Notes: generated from the letters alone by a model not told the origin. A DNA stretch of 64,000 bases from Arthrobacter sp. Soil764 (GCF_001428075.1 NZ_LMSI01000002.1:185037-249036); one strand, 5' to 3'; shown: positions 6,938 to 16,381, counted from the first letter of the stretch. A program made the numbers and translations.

Positions 6938-9196
6938 TCAGCCTGCCAGCGCCTTCCACAGGAAGTGCTGGCTGCGGGCCTGCAGCGCGGCGGCCTGCCG
7001 GTTGTCGGAGGCGCCGGCATGGCCGCCTTCCAAAGCTTCGTGGAACCACACGTTGGGAATGCCCATGGCCAGCATCCGGGCCGCCATCTTGCGCGCCTGC
7101 ACCGGGCCGACGCGGTCGTCCGATGTTGCCGTCCAGATGAAGGTCTCCGGGTACTCCACCGCATCCTTGAGCAGGTGGTAGGGCGAGAAGGTCCTGATGT
7201 ACTCCCACTGTTCGGGGACGTCCGGGTCCCCGTACTCGGCAATCCAGGAATGCCCGGCGGAGAGCTTGGTGTAGCGGCGCATGTCCAGCAGTGGCACTCC
7301 ACAGGATACGGCCCGGAACAGTTCGGGGTAACGGGTGAGCATGTTTCCCACCAGGAGCCCGCCGTTGGAGCCGCCCACGCAGCCCAGCCGCCGGGGAGAT
7401 GTGACGCCGCGCGAGATGAGGTCGCGGGCCACGGCTGCGAAGTCCTCGTACGCACGGTGCCGGTTTTCCTTCAGCGCGGCCCGGTGCCAAGCCGGCCCGT
7501 ACTCGCCGCCGCCGCGGATGTTTGCCACCACATACACACCGCCGCGGGAGTGCGGCGCCTTCCCGTCGCTTGCGTCCGACAGCGTGGTCCGCCGCTCCAG
7601 CCATGCCCGGCCCACCGTGCCGCTGTAGGCGGGCGTCCGGGAAACCTCAAACCCGCCGTAGCCGGACAGCTGGGTGGGGTTCTGCCCGTCCAAAGCCAGC
7701 CCGCGCGGAGCTATCTGGAAGTACGGGACCCGGGTGCCGTCGTCTGACACGGCGAAGTGCTGCTCCACCTCATAGTCGCCGTCGGCAAAGAACGACGGCG
7801 AGGCCTTGATGGTGGCGTGGCGGCTCACCACGCCGGACGTCCCGGCCTCGTCGTGCCCGTTCCCGGCCCTTTCCAAGGTGCCGCGCATGAGGGTGGTGGG
7901 GGTGGTGAAGCCGGTGGCGACGAGCCAGAAGTCGTCGCCGGCGCCGCCGTCCGCCGGTCCCTCGTCCTCGTCGTCCACGGCGTAGGCGTTCACGTCATGC
8001 AGCGGCGGGCAGGCATCAAGGAGGGTTGCCGTCCAGCCGCCGTGCGCGCGGCCGGTGGGCCGGGAAGGGTCCAGTACCCGGATTTCCGAGGAAACGTCCC
8101 TGAGCAGGTTGAGCAGCAGGAAGTTCCGGGTCCAGCTCCAGGACTGCAGCGACGTGTGGTCATCCGGAGTGAACAGCAGGGTGGGCTGCCGGCTGCCGGA
8201 CAGGTAGTCCTCGAAGTTGGCGGCGAGGAGCGATCCTGACGGGTAGGTGGTGCCGTCCAGGTCCCAGTCCTGCTGCGGGCGGAAGAGCAGCCACTCCCGG
8301 TGCGCGCTGATGTTGACGTCGGTGGGAACGTCAATCTGCACCCAGTCCCCGTCCCGCAGCACGAAGTTGGTCCGGTTGAAGAAATCGATGTAGTCCACGG
8401 CGAAGGTGCGCTCAAATCCGGGCGTGGAATCGTGCGCCGCAAACGCCATCATGTGCTCTTCCGGCACCTCGAACAGGCGCGGGGCCGCGGCCAGGGAATC
8501 ACCGCGCTTGAGGGTCACCGCCGTGCGGGCATAGGAGGATGCGGTCCTGGGCAGGCCTTCTGCGGTGGAGGAAACCAGGAGCGTATCGGCGTCCAGCCAT
8601 GACACATTGCCCTTCGCGGTGGGCAGGTCGAACCCGCCCCGGGCGGGATCAACGAAGCCGCGCGCCTCGACGTCGAACTCACGGTAGCGGTTCGCGTCGC
8701 CGCCGTCGGGGGAGAGCGCAAGCAGTGCCAGGCGGTAGGGCTGGCCGGCCGCGGGGCGCAGGAACGTGGCCCCGTGGAACACCCACTCTTCGCCTTCGGC
8801 CCGGGACAGTTCGTCAACGTCCAGCAGGACGTCCCATTCCGGGGAATCGGTGAGGTAGCTCTCCCAGGTGGTGCGCCGCCAGAGGCCCTTGGGGTTCCGG
8901 CTGTCCTTCCAGAAGTTGTAGTACCAGTCGCCGCGCTTGCCCACCATGGCGATCCGGTCCGTGGAGTCCAGGACCTCCAGGATGCTGTTCTCCAGTTCGG
9001 CGTAGCCGGCGTCCTCCAGCAGGTCCTCGGTCCGGGAATTCTGCTCCCGGACCCAGGCCAGCTGTTCCTCGCCGTAGATGTCCTCCAGCCACACATTTTC
9101 GTCGACGGGCACCGGTGCCGTTCCCTGCGGTGCGGTGCCGGGGGTGTCCTGGCCGGGACCGGGAAGGGATGCTTGATCAGCTGCTGTGGTGGTCAT
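6938..9196 (-). CDS. Prolyl oligopeptidase family serine peptidase (S9A)
   Basis: A 752-residue protein with the two-part S9 architecture: an N-terminal beta-propeller region (about residues 40-440) and a C-terminal alpha/beta-hydrolase domain. The nucleophile sits in GCVGGSNGGLLVGN, the acidic residue in TATSDDRVGP and the histidine in ALEGGHAGASDN near the C-terminus, so the triad is complete. The DENVWLEDIYGEEQLAWVREQN stretch near the N-terminus is the usual S9 opening. There is no signal peptide, so it probably acts in the cytosol on short peptides, cleaving after proline. I use the ATG at 9196 (MTTTAADQ); in-frame ATGs at 9205 and 9250 are possible. It heads an operon with the acetyltransferase gene and diverges from the FAD-binding protein gene. 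Confidence 0.9.
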   Translation of the reverse strand: MTTTAADQASLPGPGQDTPGTAPQGTAPVPVDENVWLEDIYGEEQLAWVREQNSRTEDLLEDAGYAELENSILEVLDSTDRIAMVGKRGDWYYNFWKDSRNPKGLWRRTTWESYLTDSPEWDVLLDVDELSRAEGEEWVFHGATFLRPAAGQPYRLALLALSPDGGDANRYREFDVEARGFVDPARGGFDLPTAKGNVSWLDADTLLVSSTAEGLPRTASSYARTAVTLKRGDSLAAAPRLFEVPEEHMMAFAAHDSTPGFERTFAVDYIDFFNRTNFVLRDGDWVQIDVPTDVNISAHREWLLFRPQQDWDLDGTTYPSGSLLAANFEDYLSGSRQPTLLFTPDDHTSLQSWSWTRNFLLLNLLRDVSSEIRVLDPSRPTGRAHGGWTATLLDACPPLHDVNAYAVDDEDEGPADGGAGDDFWLVATGFTTPTTLMRGTLERAGNGHDEAGTSGVVSRHATIKASPSFFADGDYEVEQHFAVSDDGTRVPYFQIAPRGLALDGQNPTQLSGYGGFEVSRTPAYSGTVGRAWLERRTTLSDASDGKAPHSRGGVYVVANIRGGGEYGPAWHRAALKENRHRAYEDFAAVARDLISRGVTSPRRLGCVGGSNGGLLVGNMLTRYPELFRAVSCGVPLLDMRRYTKLSAGHSWIAEYGDPDVPEQWEYIRTFSPYHLLKDAVEYPETFIWTATSDDRVGPVQARKMAARMLAMGIPNVWFHEALEGGHAGASDNRQAAALQARSQHFLWKALAG

Positions 9197-9280
9197 GGGG
9201 CCCATCCAAACAACATCCCCCAACGCTGGCAAGTCAAGCGGCCGCGGCATACTCCGCTTCCAGCCCGTACGCTGGATGCC

Positions 9281-11209
9281 GTGGAATTATCGCAGAGCAT
9301 CCGGGCCGTCATCATCGGCGGCGGCCCCCGTGGCACCAGCGTGCTGGAGCGGCTGCTCGCCCACACCAACGCAGCGGGCACGCCCGTGCGGCTGCACATC
9401 GACGTGGTTGACCCCTACCCGGCGGGCCCCGGGCACGTGTGGCAGCCCGGGCAGTCCCGGCTGTTCCTGATGAACACCCAGTCGTTCTACCCCACCCTGA
9501 TCCCGCAGGACCCTTCGCTGCCCGCGCCGGTTGCGGGCGGCACGTTCGACCAGTGGCGGGCGCAGCAGCAGCGGGAGCCGCTGCCGGTCCTCAACGGCGA
9601 GGAACGGGCGGAACTGGCAGTGCTTGAGTCGAACGACTTTCCCAGCCGGGCCCTGTACGGACGCTACCTTCAGTGCACGCTGGAGGAACTGCTGGGCAAC
9701 GCACCCGACGGCGTCACGGTGGACTTCCACCAAACCTCGGCCGTGGCGGTGCGTCCGGTGGGGGACGGAAGGTTCGACGTCGGCCTGGCCACCGGAGCGA
9801 CGCTTCGCGCCAACGCCGTGGTGCTGGCCCTGGGGCACATCCCGTCCCGGCTGAACCCGGAACAGCGCGAGCTCCAGGCCGCAGCTGTGCAGCTGGGTCT
9901 GCAGTACTTTCCCCCTGCCGCGCCCGCAGACGTGGACTGGTCCCGGATCCCCGCGGGCGAGCCCGTCCTGGTCCGCGGCATGGGCCTGAATTTTTTCGAC
10001 ACGATGGGGCAGCTCACCGAAGGCCGCGGCGGGAAATTCGTGTCCACCGGCAGCCGGCTTGAGTATGAACCGTCCGGCCAGGAGCCCCGGATCATTGCTG
10101 CCTCCCGGCGTGGGACCCCCTACCGTGCCAAAGCAGCCCTCAACGGCTACTACGCCGCGTCCGTCACCCTCCGGTACCTCACAGAGGCTGCCTTGGAGCG
10201 GCTGGCGAAGGCGGGTATCCGGCCCTCGTTCGACCATGACCTGTGGCCGCTGCTGCACCGCGACGCCCTCTGGGCCTACTATTCAACGCTTGTGCGCTCG
10301 CAGCCGGCCGCGGTCTCCGACGCGAAGGTCTTCCTCGCAGCGCTGGAGGAAGCCTTGCAGCCGCACGCGCACAGCGCCGTTAAGTGGGAAGACAACGTGG
10401 AGAGCGTCCTGGCCATCCACGTCGGTCCACGGCACCGGCTGGACCTGCCAGGCCTGGCGGCCCCGCTGGCCGGCCGCTCGTTCGCGTCCCGCGGCGAGCA
10501 TGATGCCGCGGTGGTGGAGTTCCTGCTGGACGATGCGCGCCGTTCAGCCCGCGGCGAGGACGACCCCGTCAAAATGGCCATTGCCGCGCTGCACCACGGG
10601 CGTGCCGTCCTCAAAACGGCAGTGTCCGACGGCGGCATCACCGACGAGTCCTGGGTCGCCGGGCTGCGTGGCTGGTTTGAGTCCTTCGTGGAGGGCCTCG
10701 CCAGCGGCCCCCCGGCGCTGCGCGCCGAACAGCTTGCCGCACTGGCAAGGGCCGGCGTGGTCAGCTTCGTTGGGCCGGACCCCAAATTCGGTGTGGACCG
10801 GAAGTCCGCGATGTTCACTGCTTCCTCGCCGTGGGTTGCGGGTCCCCGGGTCATTGCGCGGACCATGGTGGAGGCCCTTGCCCCGGGCAACCGGGTGTCG
10901 GCAAACGATTCGCCGGTCCTGGAACAGTTGCTGTCCGATGGCCTGGTGCGGCCCAGGCTCATGATGGCCGCCGAAGGTGCTCCGGTCGAGTCCACCGGCC
11001 TGGACGTGGAGCCCCACCCGTACCGCCCGGTTGCCGCCAACGGGTCGGTGACGGAAAACCTGTACGTGCTGGGCCTCCAGTTGTCCTCCACCCAGTGGGG
11101 CACCGCCATCGCCGCCGAAGCCCTCCAGCCAGGCAGCCCCGCCTACCGCAGCGGTCAACGGACCCTCCGGGATGCCGACGAGATCGCGGCGGCCATCCTC
11201 CGCAGCTGA
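9281..11209 (+). CDS. FAD/NAD(P)-binding protein of the NAD_binding_9 type
   Basis: A 642-residue protein starting at a GTG (9281) just before SIRAVIIGGGPRGTSVLERLL, a dinucleotide-binding GGGPRG motif at the extreme N-terminus that supports this start. A segment typical of the FAD-NAD(P)-binding family follows: the acidic strand end VDPYPAGPGHVW, and further on VVLALGHIPS, an ATG-like FAD motif. The C-terminal half has no motif I can assign beyond VLGLQLSSTQWGTAI. Members of this family are mostly uncharacterised; some are linked to siderophore or amino-acid hydroxylation. No reaction can be assigned here. It is divergent from the peptidase gene and convergent with the large nuclease gene, standing alone as a single transcription unit that ends at a bidirectional hairpin. 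Confidence 0.8.
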   Translation: MELSQSIRAVIIGGGPRGTSVLERLLAHTNAAGTPVRLHIDVVDPYPAGPGHVWQPGQSRLFLMNTQSFYPTLIPQDPSLPAPVAGGTFDQWRAQQQREPLPVLNGEERAELAVLESNDFPSRALYGRYLQCTLEELLGNAPDGVTVDFHQTSAVAVRPVGDGRFDVGLATGATLRANAVVLALGHIPSRLNPEQRELQAAAVQLGLQYFPPAAPADVDWSRIPAGEPVLVRGMGLNFFDTMGQLTEGRGGKFVSTGSRLEYEPSGQEPRIIAASRRGTPYRAKAALNGYYAASVTLRYLTEAALERLAKAGIRPSFDHDLWPLLHRDALWAYYSTLVRSQPAAVSDAKVFLAALEEALQPHAHSAVKWEDNVESVLAIHVGPRHRLDLPGLAAPLAGRSFASRGEHDAAVVEFLLDDARRSARGEDDPVKMAIAALHHGRAVLKTAVSDGGITDESWVAGLRGWFESFVEGLASGPPALRAEQLAALARAGVVSFVGPDPKFGVDRKSAMFTASSPWVAGPRVIARTMVEALAPGNRVSANDSPVLEQLLSDGLVRPRLMMAAEGAPVESTGLDVEPHPYRPVAANGSVTENLYVLGLQLSSTQWGTAIAAEALQPGSPAYRSGQRTLRDADEIAAAILRS

Positions 11210-11213
11210 CCCA

Positions 11214-11293
11214 CGCCCGCTCACCTTTGGCAATGATTCTCCAAACGCCCGCTCACCTTTGACCGTAAAACAGCAGCGCCCGCTCACCAATGG
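11214..11293. repeat. Three direct repeats of CGCCCGCTCACC at 31/32-bp spacing
   Basis: The 12-mer CGCCCGCTCACC begins at 11214, 11246 and 11277; the first two copies continue TTTG and the third AATGG. A fourth partial copy in inverted orientation (GAGCGGGCG, 11295-11303) pairs with the third to form the terminator stem. The whole set fills the gap between two convergent genes. Confidence 0.85.
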
Positions 11294-11311
11294 CGAGCGG
11301 GCGCTGCTGTT
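11269..11311 (-). terminator. Bidirectional hairpin terminator
   Basis: A 17-bp stem (AACAGCAGCGCCCGCTC with its complement) around a nine-base loop, between convergent genes. On the minus strand it is followed by TTTT, so it should end the nuclease transcript efficiently; rightward the tail is not T-rich. Confidence 0.8.
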
Positions 11312-11349
11312 ACGCGGCCGCCTGGCCGCGCCGTCGGGGTGCCTTTCCG

Positions 11350-14300
11350 TCAGCCCCGCAGGCAGGCGCGGTAGGCGGCCATGGCCTGGCCGTAGTTCGC
11401 CTGGCCCCTGACGTCAGCGGGGCGGGTGGGCTTGACCGGCGGAACGCATACCGGCTGCGCCGGCGTATCGGCTCCCACCAGGACGGCGACCTTCACCACG
11501 GTGCCGGACTCGACGGCGGTGAGCACCAGTGTGGCCGCGCCCTCCGCTGTCCCGGCCGGGACCGCCAGGTTCACCGTGGCCGCGCCGGAGGCGACCGGAA
11601 CGGTGCCCAACTGGGTCACAGTGCCGGCGGCATCGGTGAACGAGGCCTCCAGCGCCGTGTTTACCGGGCTGCCCAGGGACGTCATGTCCAGTTTGGACAC
11701 GGCCGCCGTGACCGGTTCGCCGGGCTTGACGCCAGCGGCAGTGGTGTTGGTGACTGCCACGGAGCGGCGGGCGAAGTCCGGGGAGACGGGGCTGCTCTTC
11801 TGGAGGTACCCGATCCACGCGTCCCGGTCCACCAGCCCGGAATCGCGGGTGTTTGTGCCCTCCGTGAAGATCCGGAAGTTGTCTCCGCCGGTTGCCAGGA
11901 AGCTGAACGTGCCTACCCGGTAGGACCTGGCCGGGTCCAGCAGTTCACCGTTCACGTGAACCGAGGTGATGCGGTCTCCGGCTGCGCGGGCGGCGTCATA
12001 GGTGTAGTTCACGTTCTTCGACAGGCCCAGCTGCAGGTAGGCGCGGCTGGGAACCGTGCCGTCCGGGTTGGTCTGCCACTGCTGCTCCAGCAGGGTCTTG
12101 AACTGGGCGCCGGTCAGGGACGTGGTCCACAGGTTGTTCACGAACGGCAGCACCGCATTGGCCTCGGCGTAGGTAATGGTGCCGTCCGGTGCGTAGTACA
12201 GCTCATTGCGCAGGCCGCCGGGATTGACGACGCCGATTTCCGCGCCGCCGAGCTCAGCCGGCTGCAGGGAAGAGAGCAGGGAGTCGGCCACCAGGTTGCC
12301 CAGGGTGGATTCGCTGCCGCGGTCATCGCGCTTGGCGGTACCGGTGGCGTCGGTGGTGAAGGCGGTGGTGATGTCCTTGGTGACCGAGCCGATGGGCTGG
12401 TTGCCAACCACGGCGGCGTCCGCGAGCGCTTTCTTGACGATGGCATCCACTGCGGCCACCCGCGGGTACGCGGCGACCAGGTCAGCAGCAGCATCCGTGG
12501 TCCGTTTGACGTTACCGGCCTTGTACGCCGTCACCTCCTTGCTGGCGGTGTCCACGGTCAGCTGGATCTGGCCCACGTTCTCACCGTAGTTTCCGGTCTG
12601 CACAATGGGACGGGTCTTGCCCGCTGCGCCGGGAACGGGAGCGTCCCAGGCGTATTCCTTGTGCGTGTGGCCGGTGAAGATCGCATCCACCTCGGGAGAC
12701 GTTTCGGTGACCAGCTTCGCGAACGGGCCGCCGGCTGCCACTTCCTGTTCCAGTGTGGCGCCTTCCACCACACCGGATCCGGCGCCGTCGTGATCCTCCA
12801 CGATGATCACGTCGGCCAGCTTGTCCGCCGTGATCTTTGCGGCCACCCGGTTGATGGCGTCCACCGGGTCCCCGAAGTCGAGGTCGGCGATGCCGGCCGG
12901 TGTGACCAGGGACGGGACCTCCTGGGTGACGGTGCCGATCACGGCAACCTTGATGCCGTTCAGGTCCAGCACCGTGTACTCGGGCAGCACCGGTTCGGTG
13001 GTGCCCTTCCTGTAGACGTTCGCGCCCAGGTACGGGAACTTGGCGTTGGTGCCGCCCGCGATGACGCGGTCGCGCAGGTCCGCCCAACCGCCGTCGAACT
13101 CGTGGTTCCCCACCGCGGAAGCCTTCAGGTCCAGGGCGTTCAGGACGTCGATGGTGGGCTGGTCCTTCGCAACTGCCGAGGCGAACAGGGAAGCGCCGAT
13201 GTTGTCACCGGCGGACAGGAACGCGGTGGCGCCGGGGGCGGCTGCGGCCCGCAACTTCTCGATGGTGCCGGCGAACTGGACCGTGTTGGTGTCGATCCTG
13301 CCGTGGAAGTCGTTGATGTTCAGGAGGTTGAGGTCAACGGTGGCAGGTGTGGACGCCAGGTTCAGGCCCACCACCACGGGGTCGTGGTCGCTGGCACGGA
13401 ACTGGTCCGGGGCGTAGTAGTTGGTGATGTTGCTGTTGTAGCGGCTGTATTCCAGCGCCACGGATTCCACGGAGTTGATGTTCCAGATGTCGGCCCCGGT
13501 GACCACGGCATTGGCCGCCGGAGAGGCAAGGATGTGGTCCAGGGACCCCACCAGGCCGCCGAACAGGTAGGAGTGCTTGGCTGAGCCGTCGGCGTTGCGG
13601 GCCTTGTCGTCCTGGTTGACATAGCCCGCGGCGGTCAGGACGTTGATCGGGTCTTCTTTGCCGTAGGAGTTGAAGTCGCCGGCCAGGAACACCTTGTCGG
13701 TGCCCTTGGACTTCTGCAGTTCGTCGGAGAAGGCAAGCAGGGACTGCGCCTGCGCAGTGCGGGCAAGGTTCGAGGCGCCCTGGCCCTTGTCGGTGTCGTC
13801 CGGGGTAGCAGCCGAGCCCTTGGACTTGAAGTGGTTGGCGATGGCGATGAATTCGGTGCCGGCTCCGCCGCCCACAGGCCTGAAGACCTGGGCCAACGGC
13901 TTGCGGGCGCTCGCAAAGGCCACGGTGTCGTTGTGGATGATGGATTCACCTACGGGTTCGGCCACGGCCTTTTTGTAGATGAACGCGGTGCGGATCATGT
14001 CCTCGTCAGCCAGCGGCGGAGCGTTGGCGGGAGAGCGGACGTAGTCCCAGATACCGGGGCTGGGGATGTTGAGGGCTTCCACCAGCCTGGCCAGGGCATC
14101 GTCCCGGTTCTTGCCGAACTGCGCGGAGTTCTCGACTTCCATCAGGGTCACCACGTCGGCGCCGGATTTGGTGATGGCGGAGACGATCTTGTCCTGCTGG
14201 CGCTTGAAGTTCTCGGTGTTGGCGGCGCCGCGGGCGTCACAGCCGCCGCGGACCGTGATCGGGTTGCCCTCGCGGTCCTCATAGAACGTGCACCCGGACA

Positions 14301-15873
14301 ACGTGTCGCCCGTGGTGGGGAAGTAGTTCAGGACGTTGAAGGACGCGATCTTCACGTTGCCGCCCACCGGTGCGGGAGCTTCGGTGCGGGTGGCCCCGAA
14401 GCTGGCCGGCTGGACCGTGCCCTTGTTGGCTTCGGTGAGGTGGGTCAGCGGCTGGAGCTTCCAGGAGTTGTTGGCGTAGCCCAGCACCACGTTGCTGGTG
14501 AAGGTAGCCGGGGAGCCCACGCGGACGGGGTCTGCAGTTGTGAGGTACGGAAGCACCTCGGCCTTGGTGGTGGCGTCCTTGAGGAAGTTGGTGCTGGACC
14601 CGTCATCGAGCTTGATGCCCCGGGCAGCATTGTCCGCGACGACGGTGGTGTACTCCGGTGAGCCGTACGGCGCCACGGCGGTGGGCTGCACCAGGGGAGT
14701 GGTTCCGCCGGCCAGGCCAATCTCGCCGTACTGGTTCAGGCTGTAGTTGTCGCTTACGGTCAGAGGGCCCTGGGGTGTCAGGAGCATGCCTTCCAGCGAC
14801 TCGCGGAAGGCCTCGGTGGCGGGCAGGGTGAAGAGTGCCGGCTTTACTTCGGGAGCGGCGTCGGTGAGCTTGGTGAGCCCGGTTTCGGCTGTGACGTTGA
14901 GTTGGGTCATGCCGTAGTACTCGGCCACCGTGCCGGTTACCTGGACGTAGTCACCGGCCTGCACAGAGGCCACCGTGGCGGGGGAATAGACGAAGATTCC
15001 GTCGGAGGCTGAGTGGTTGGTGGCCGTCAGGTCACCGCCAGTGCCGGGGGTTTGGAGGTAGTAGCCGTTGAGCCCGCCCGTGGGAAAGGCCGCGGTGACT
15101 TTGCCCTTGGTGGTGACCATGGCGCCGGTCAGGGGGCTTTCCGTTCCGGTGCCCTGGATTTCCGCGATGGCCTTGGCCACGGGGTCGGGGGTGGGGACCG
15201 GCGTCGGATCCGGAGCGGTGCCGCCGGAGGAAGCCGGCGTGATGGCGGCAGCCAGGGTGAAGTCCGCGGCGTTGCTGTTGCTGTCCCCGCCCGCGGTCCG
15301 GTTGAGGCTCTTCACATCGGTGTTTGATGCAGGTGCCCCGGCGGCCCGGGTCTCAAAGGTGTTGGAGGTGCCGTAGCCCAGGAGGTCGGCCACGCCCGTC
15401 GTTTCCACCACGGAGCCGGTGGGGAGGCCGACGGCGGTGGGCTGTTTGGCGAGCACGATGGTGCCGCTGCTGCCGCTGAAGTTAAGGGCCCCGGCAACGA
15501 GGTCCGGCGCCGGCAGGTCGGCGCCGTTGGTGCCGTTGCTGCTGCCCTGTACCAGGTAGTAGCCCTTGGCGGGAATCGAACCCGAGAGGGCGGCCACCCC
15601 CGTTGGAGCCGCGGTGCCGGTGCCGGAACGGTACTGCACGGACCAGCCGTCCAGGGAAACAGGAGCGTCGGAGCTGTTGTAGAGCTCCACGAATTTGTTC
15701 TTGTAGGCGGCGCCGCTGCTGCCGCCGCTGAGGTAGGCCTCGTTGATGACAACGGGGGAGGTGCCGGCCGCGGTTGAGACCTCCGCGGCCGCCGGGACAG
15801 CTGTCAGCGGGGCTGCGATAAGCCCCGCTGACAACGCTGTGCCCAGCGCTAACTTCCAAGGTGTTTGATGCAT
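11350..15873 (-). CDS. ExeM/NucH-type secreted nuclease and 5'-nucleotidase
   Basis: At 1507 residues this is the largest gene in the window. A signal peptide (about 1-30, ending VPAAAE) precedes a lamin-tail domain (VINEAYLSGGSSG, FVELYNSSDAPVSLDGW, about 40-160). An OB-like segment (TKGKVTAAFPTGGLNGYYLQ) follows, then an endonuclease/exonuclease/phosphatase domain with NVLNYFP, TLMEVEN, NHFKSKG near 685, GDFNSYG near 728 and SDHDPVV. A metallophosphoesterase comes next (NINDFHGRID, SAGDNIGAS, GNHEFDGG near 922, GHTHKEYAW), and then the 5'-nucleotidase C-terminal domain (NPGGLRNELYY, FLATGGDNFRIF). The protein should degrade extracellular DNA and dephosphorylate the nucleotides, a phosphate- and nucleoside-scavenging job. 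No LPXTG or surface-layer anchor is seen. The ATG at 15873 has AAGAGCGG upstream. A possible PHO box lies 125 bases upstream. Confidence 0.92.
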   Translation of the reverse strand: MHQTPWKLALGTALSAGLIAAPLTAVPAAAEVSTAAGTSPVVINEAYLSGGSSGAAYKNKFVELYNSSDAPVSLDGWSVQYRSGTGTAAPTGVAALSGSIPAKGYYLVQGSSNGTNGADLPAPDLVAGALNFSGSSGTIVLAKQPTAVGLPTGSVVETTGVADLLGYGTSNTFETRAAGAPASNTDVKSLNRTAGGDSNSNAADFTLAAAITPASSGGTAPDPTPVPTPDPVAKAIAEIQGTGTESPLTGAMVTTKGKVTAAFPTGGLNGYYLQTPGTGGDLTATNHSASDGIFVYSPATVASVQAGDYVQVTGTVAEYYGMTQLNVTAETGLTKLTDAAPEVKPALFTLPATEAFRESLEGMLLTPQGPLTVSDNYSLNQYGEIGLAGGTTPLVQPTAVAPYGSPEYTTVVADNAARGIKLDDGSSTNFLKDATTKAEVLPYLTTADPVRVGSPATFTSNVVLGYANNSWKLQPLTHLTEANKGTVQPASFGATRTEAPAPVGGNVKIASFNVLNYFPTTGDTLSGCTFYEDREGNPITVRGGCDARGAANTENFKRQQDKIVSAITKSGADVVTLMEVENSAQFGKNRDDALARLVEALNIPSPGIWDYVRSPANAPPLADEDMIRTAFIYKKAVAEPVGESIIHNDTVAFASARKPLAQVFRPVGGGAGTEFIAIANHFKSKGSAATPDDTDKGQGASNLARTAQAQSLLAFSDELQKSKGTDKVFLAGDFNSYGKEDPINVLTAAGYVNQDDKARNADGSAKHSYLFGGLVGSLDHILASPAANAVVTGADIWNINSVESVALEYSRYNSNITNYYAPDQFRASDHDPVVVGLNLASTPATVDLNLLNINDFHGRIDTNTVQFAGTIEKLRAAAAPGATAFLSAGDNIGASLFASAVAKDQPTIDVLNALDLKASAVGNHEFDGGWADLRDRVIAGGTNAKFPYLGANVYRKGTTEPVLPEYTVLDLNGIKVAVIGTVTQEVPSLVTPAGIADLDFGDPVDAINRVAAKITADKLADVIIVEDHDGAGSGVVEGATLEQEVAAGGPFAKLVTETSPEVDAIFTGHTHKEYAWDAPVPGAAGKTRPIVQTGNYGENVGQIQLTVDTASKEVTAYKAGNVKRTTDAAADLVAAYPRVAAVDAIVKKALADAAVVGNQPIGSVTKDITTAFTTDATGTAKRDDRGSESTLGNLVADSLLSSLQPAELGGAEIGVVNPGGLRNELYYAPDGTITYAEANAVLPFVNNLWTTSLTGAQFKTLLEQQWQTNPDGTVPSRAYLQLGLSKNVNYTYDAARAAGDRITSVHVNGELLDPARSYRVGTFSFLATGGDNFRIFTEGTNTRDSGLVDRDAWIGYLQKSSPVSPDFARRSVAVTNTTAAGVKPGEPVTAAVSKLDMTSLGSPVNTALEASFTDAAGTVTQLGTVPVASGAATVNLAVPAGTAEGAATLVLTAVESGTVVKVAVLVGADTPAQPVCVPPVKPTRPADVRGQANYGQAMAAYRACLRG

Positions 15874-15996
15874 CCGCTCTTACTTTCATTGAGGTGTCCC
15901 GGTGGGGGACCCAGTGGAGTGCGTCCGGCTGTGCCAATCGGACTGGGGCCCGGATCCTGCTCCTGGTCAAGTGGGTGTCCGGCACATGACAACAGC

Positions 15997-16018
15997 ACTG
16001 AATGAACGCAGGGTGGAT
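15997..16018 (-). promoter_or_regulatory. Candidate PHO box upstream of the nuclease gene
   Basis: On the minus strand two adjacent 11-mers read ATCCACCCTGC and GTTCATTCAGT. The second starts with GTTCA and the first shares the CACC core of the actinobacterial PHO-box repeat. The match is moderate. The 420-base gap from 15874 to the tRNA otherwise holds only the palindrome at 16157, the tRNA terminator and no gene. Confidence 0.35.
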
Positions 16019-16156
16019 GGAGCGTGCATTCGGCGGGACGTTCCCCAGCGGAGCGGCCCGCTCTCCGGCCCGGAGCCTGCCTGGCCCGGACCGGAGGTGC
16101 TGTTGGCGGGAGTGATGGCGCCGGCAAACCCCAGGTGTGCCGGCAATCACAAACGA

Positions 16157-16168
16157 TACCCGCGGGTA
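16157..16168. promoter_or_regulatory. Perfect 12-bp palindrome TACCCGCGGGTA
   Basis: A perfect dyad in the gene-free stretch upstream of the nuclease gene, about 290 bases from its start codon. It could be an operator half of either flanking unit. No regulator can be assigned. Confidence 0.25.
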
Positions 16169-16251
16169 GCTTTCGGTCCCGGGTTTGGCTGCGGGTTAAT
16201 CCAAAGAATTTACGTGCCTGCAACAGGCGCGGCCCGGAAAGTTAAAGCAGG

Positions 16252-16287
16252 AAACCCCTGGCGGCCGTTGCCGGCTGCCAGGGGTTT
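16252..16287 (-). terminator. Terminator of tRNA-Ser(UGA)
   Basis: The stem AAACCCCTGGC pairs with GCCAGGGGTTT (16252-16262 with 16277-16287), with a short inner stem in the loop, and starts six bases beyond the tRNA 3' end. The T-rich right arm gives the U tract on the minus strand. Confidence 0.75.
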
Positions 16288-16293
16288 CTTCCG

Positions 16294-16381
16294 CGGAAGG
16301 TAAGAGATTCGAACTCTTGGTACGGGGTTACCGCACACTGGTTTTCAAGACCAGCTCCTTCGGCCGCTCGGACAACCTTCC
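16294..16381 (-). tRNA. tRNA-Ser(UGA)
   Basis: An 88-base class II tRNA. Acceptor GGAAGGT (16375-16381) pairs with ACCTTCC (16295-16301), there is a long variable arm (GTGCGGTAACCCCGTAC), a TTCGAAT T-loop and anticodon loop CTTGAAA, hence anticodon UGA for UCN serine codons. CCA is not encoded. Confidence 0.95.

Noticed and set aside
11214..11293. CRISPR-like array
   Set aside because: Only three short 12-base repeats with about 20-base gaps, no cas genes, and the last copy belongs to a terminator.
11290..13584. A 764-residue open frame antisense to the nuclease gene
   Set aside because: It is Gly/Val/His-rich nonsense covering the 5'-nucleotidase domain, with no ribosome site and no motif.
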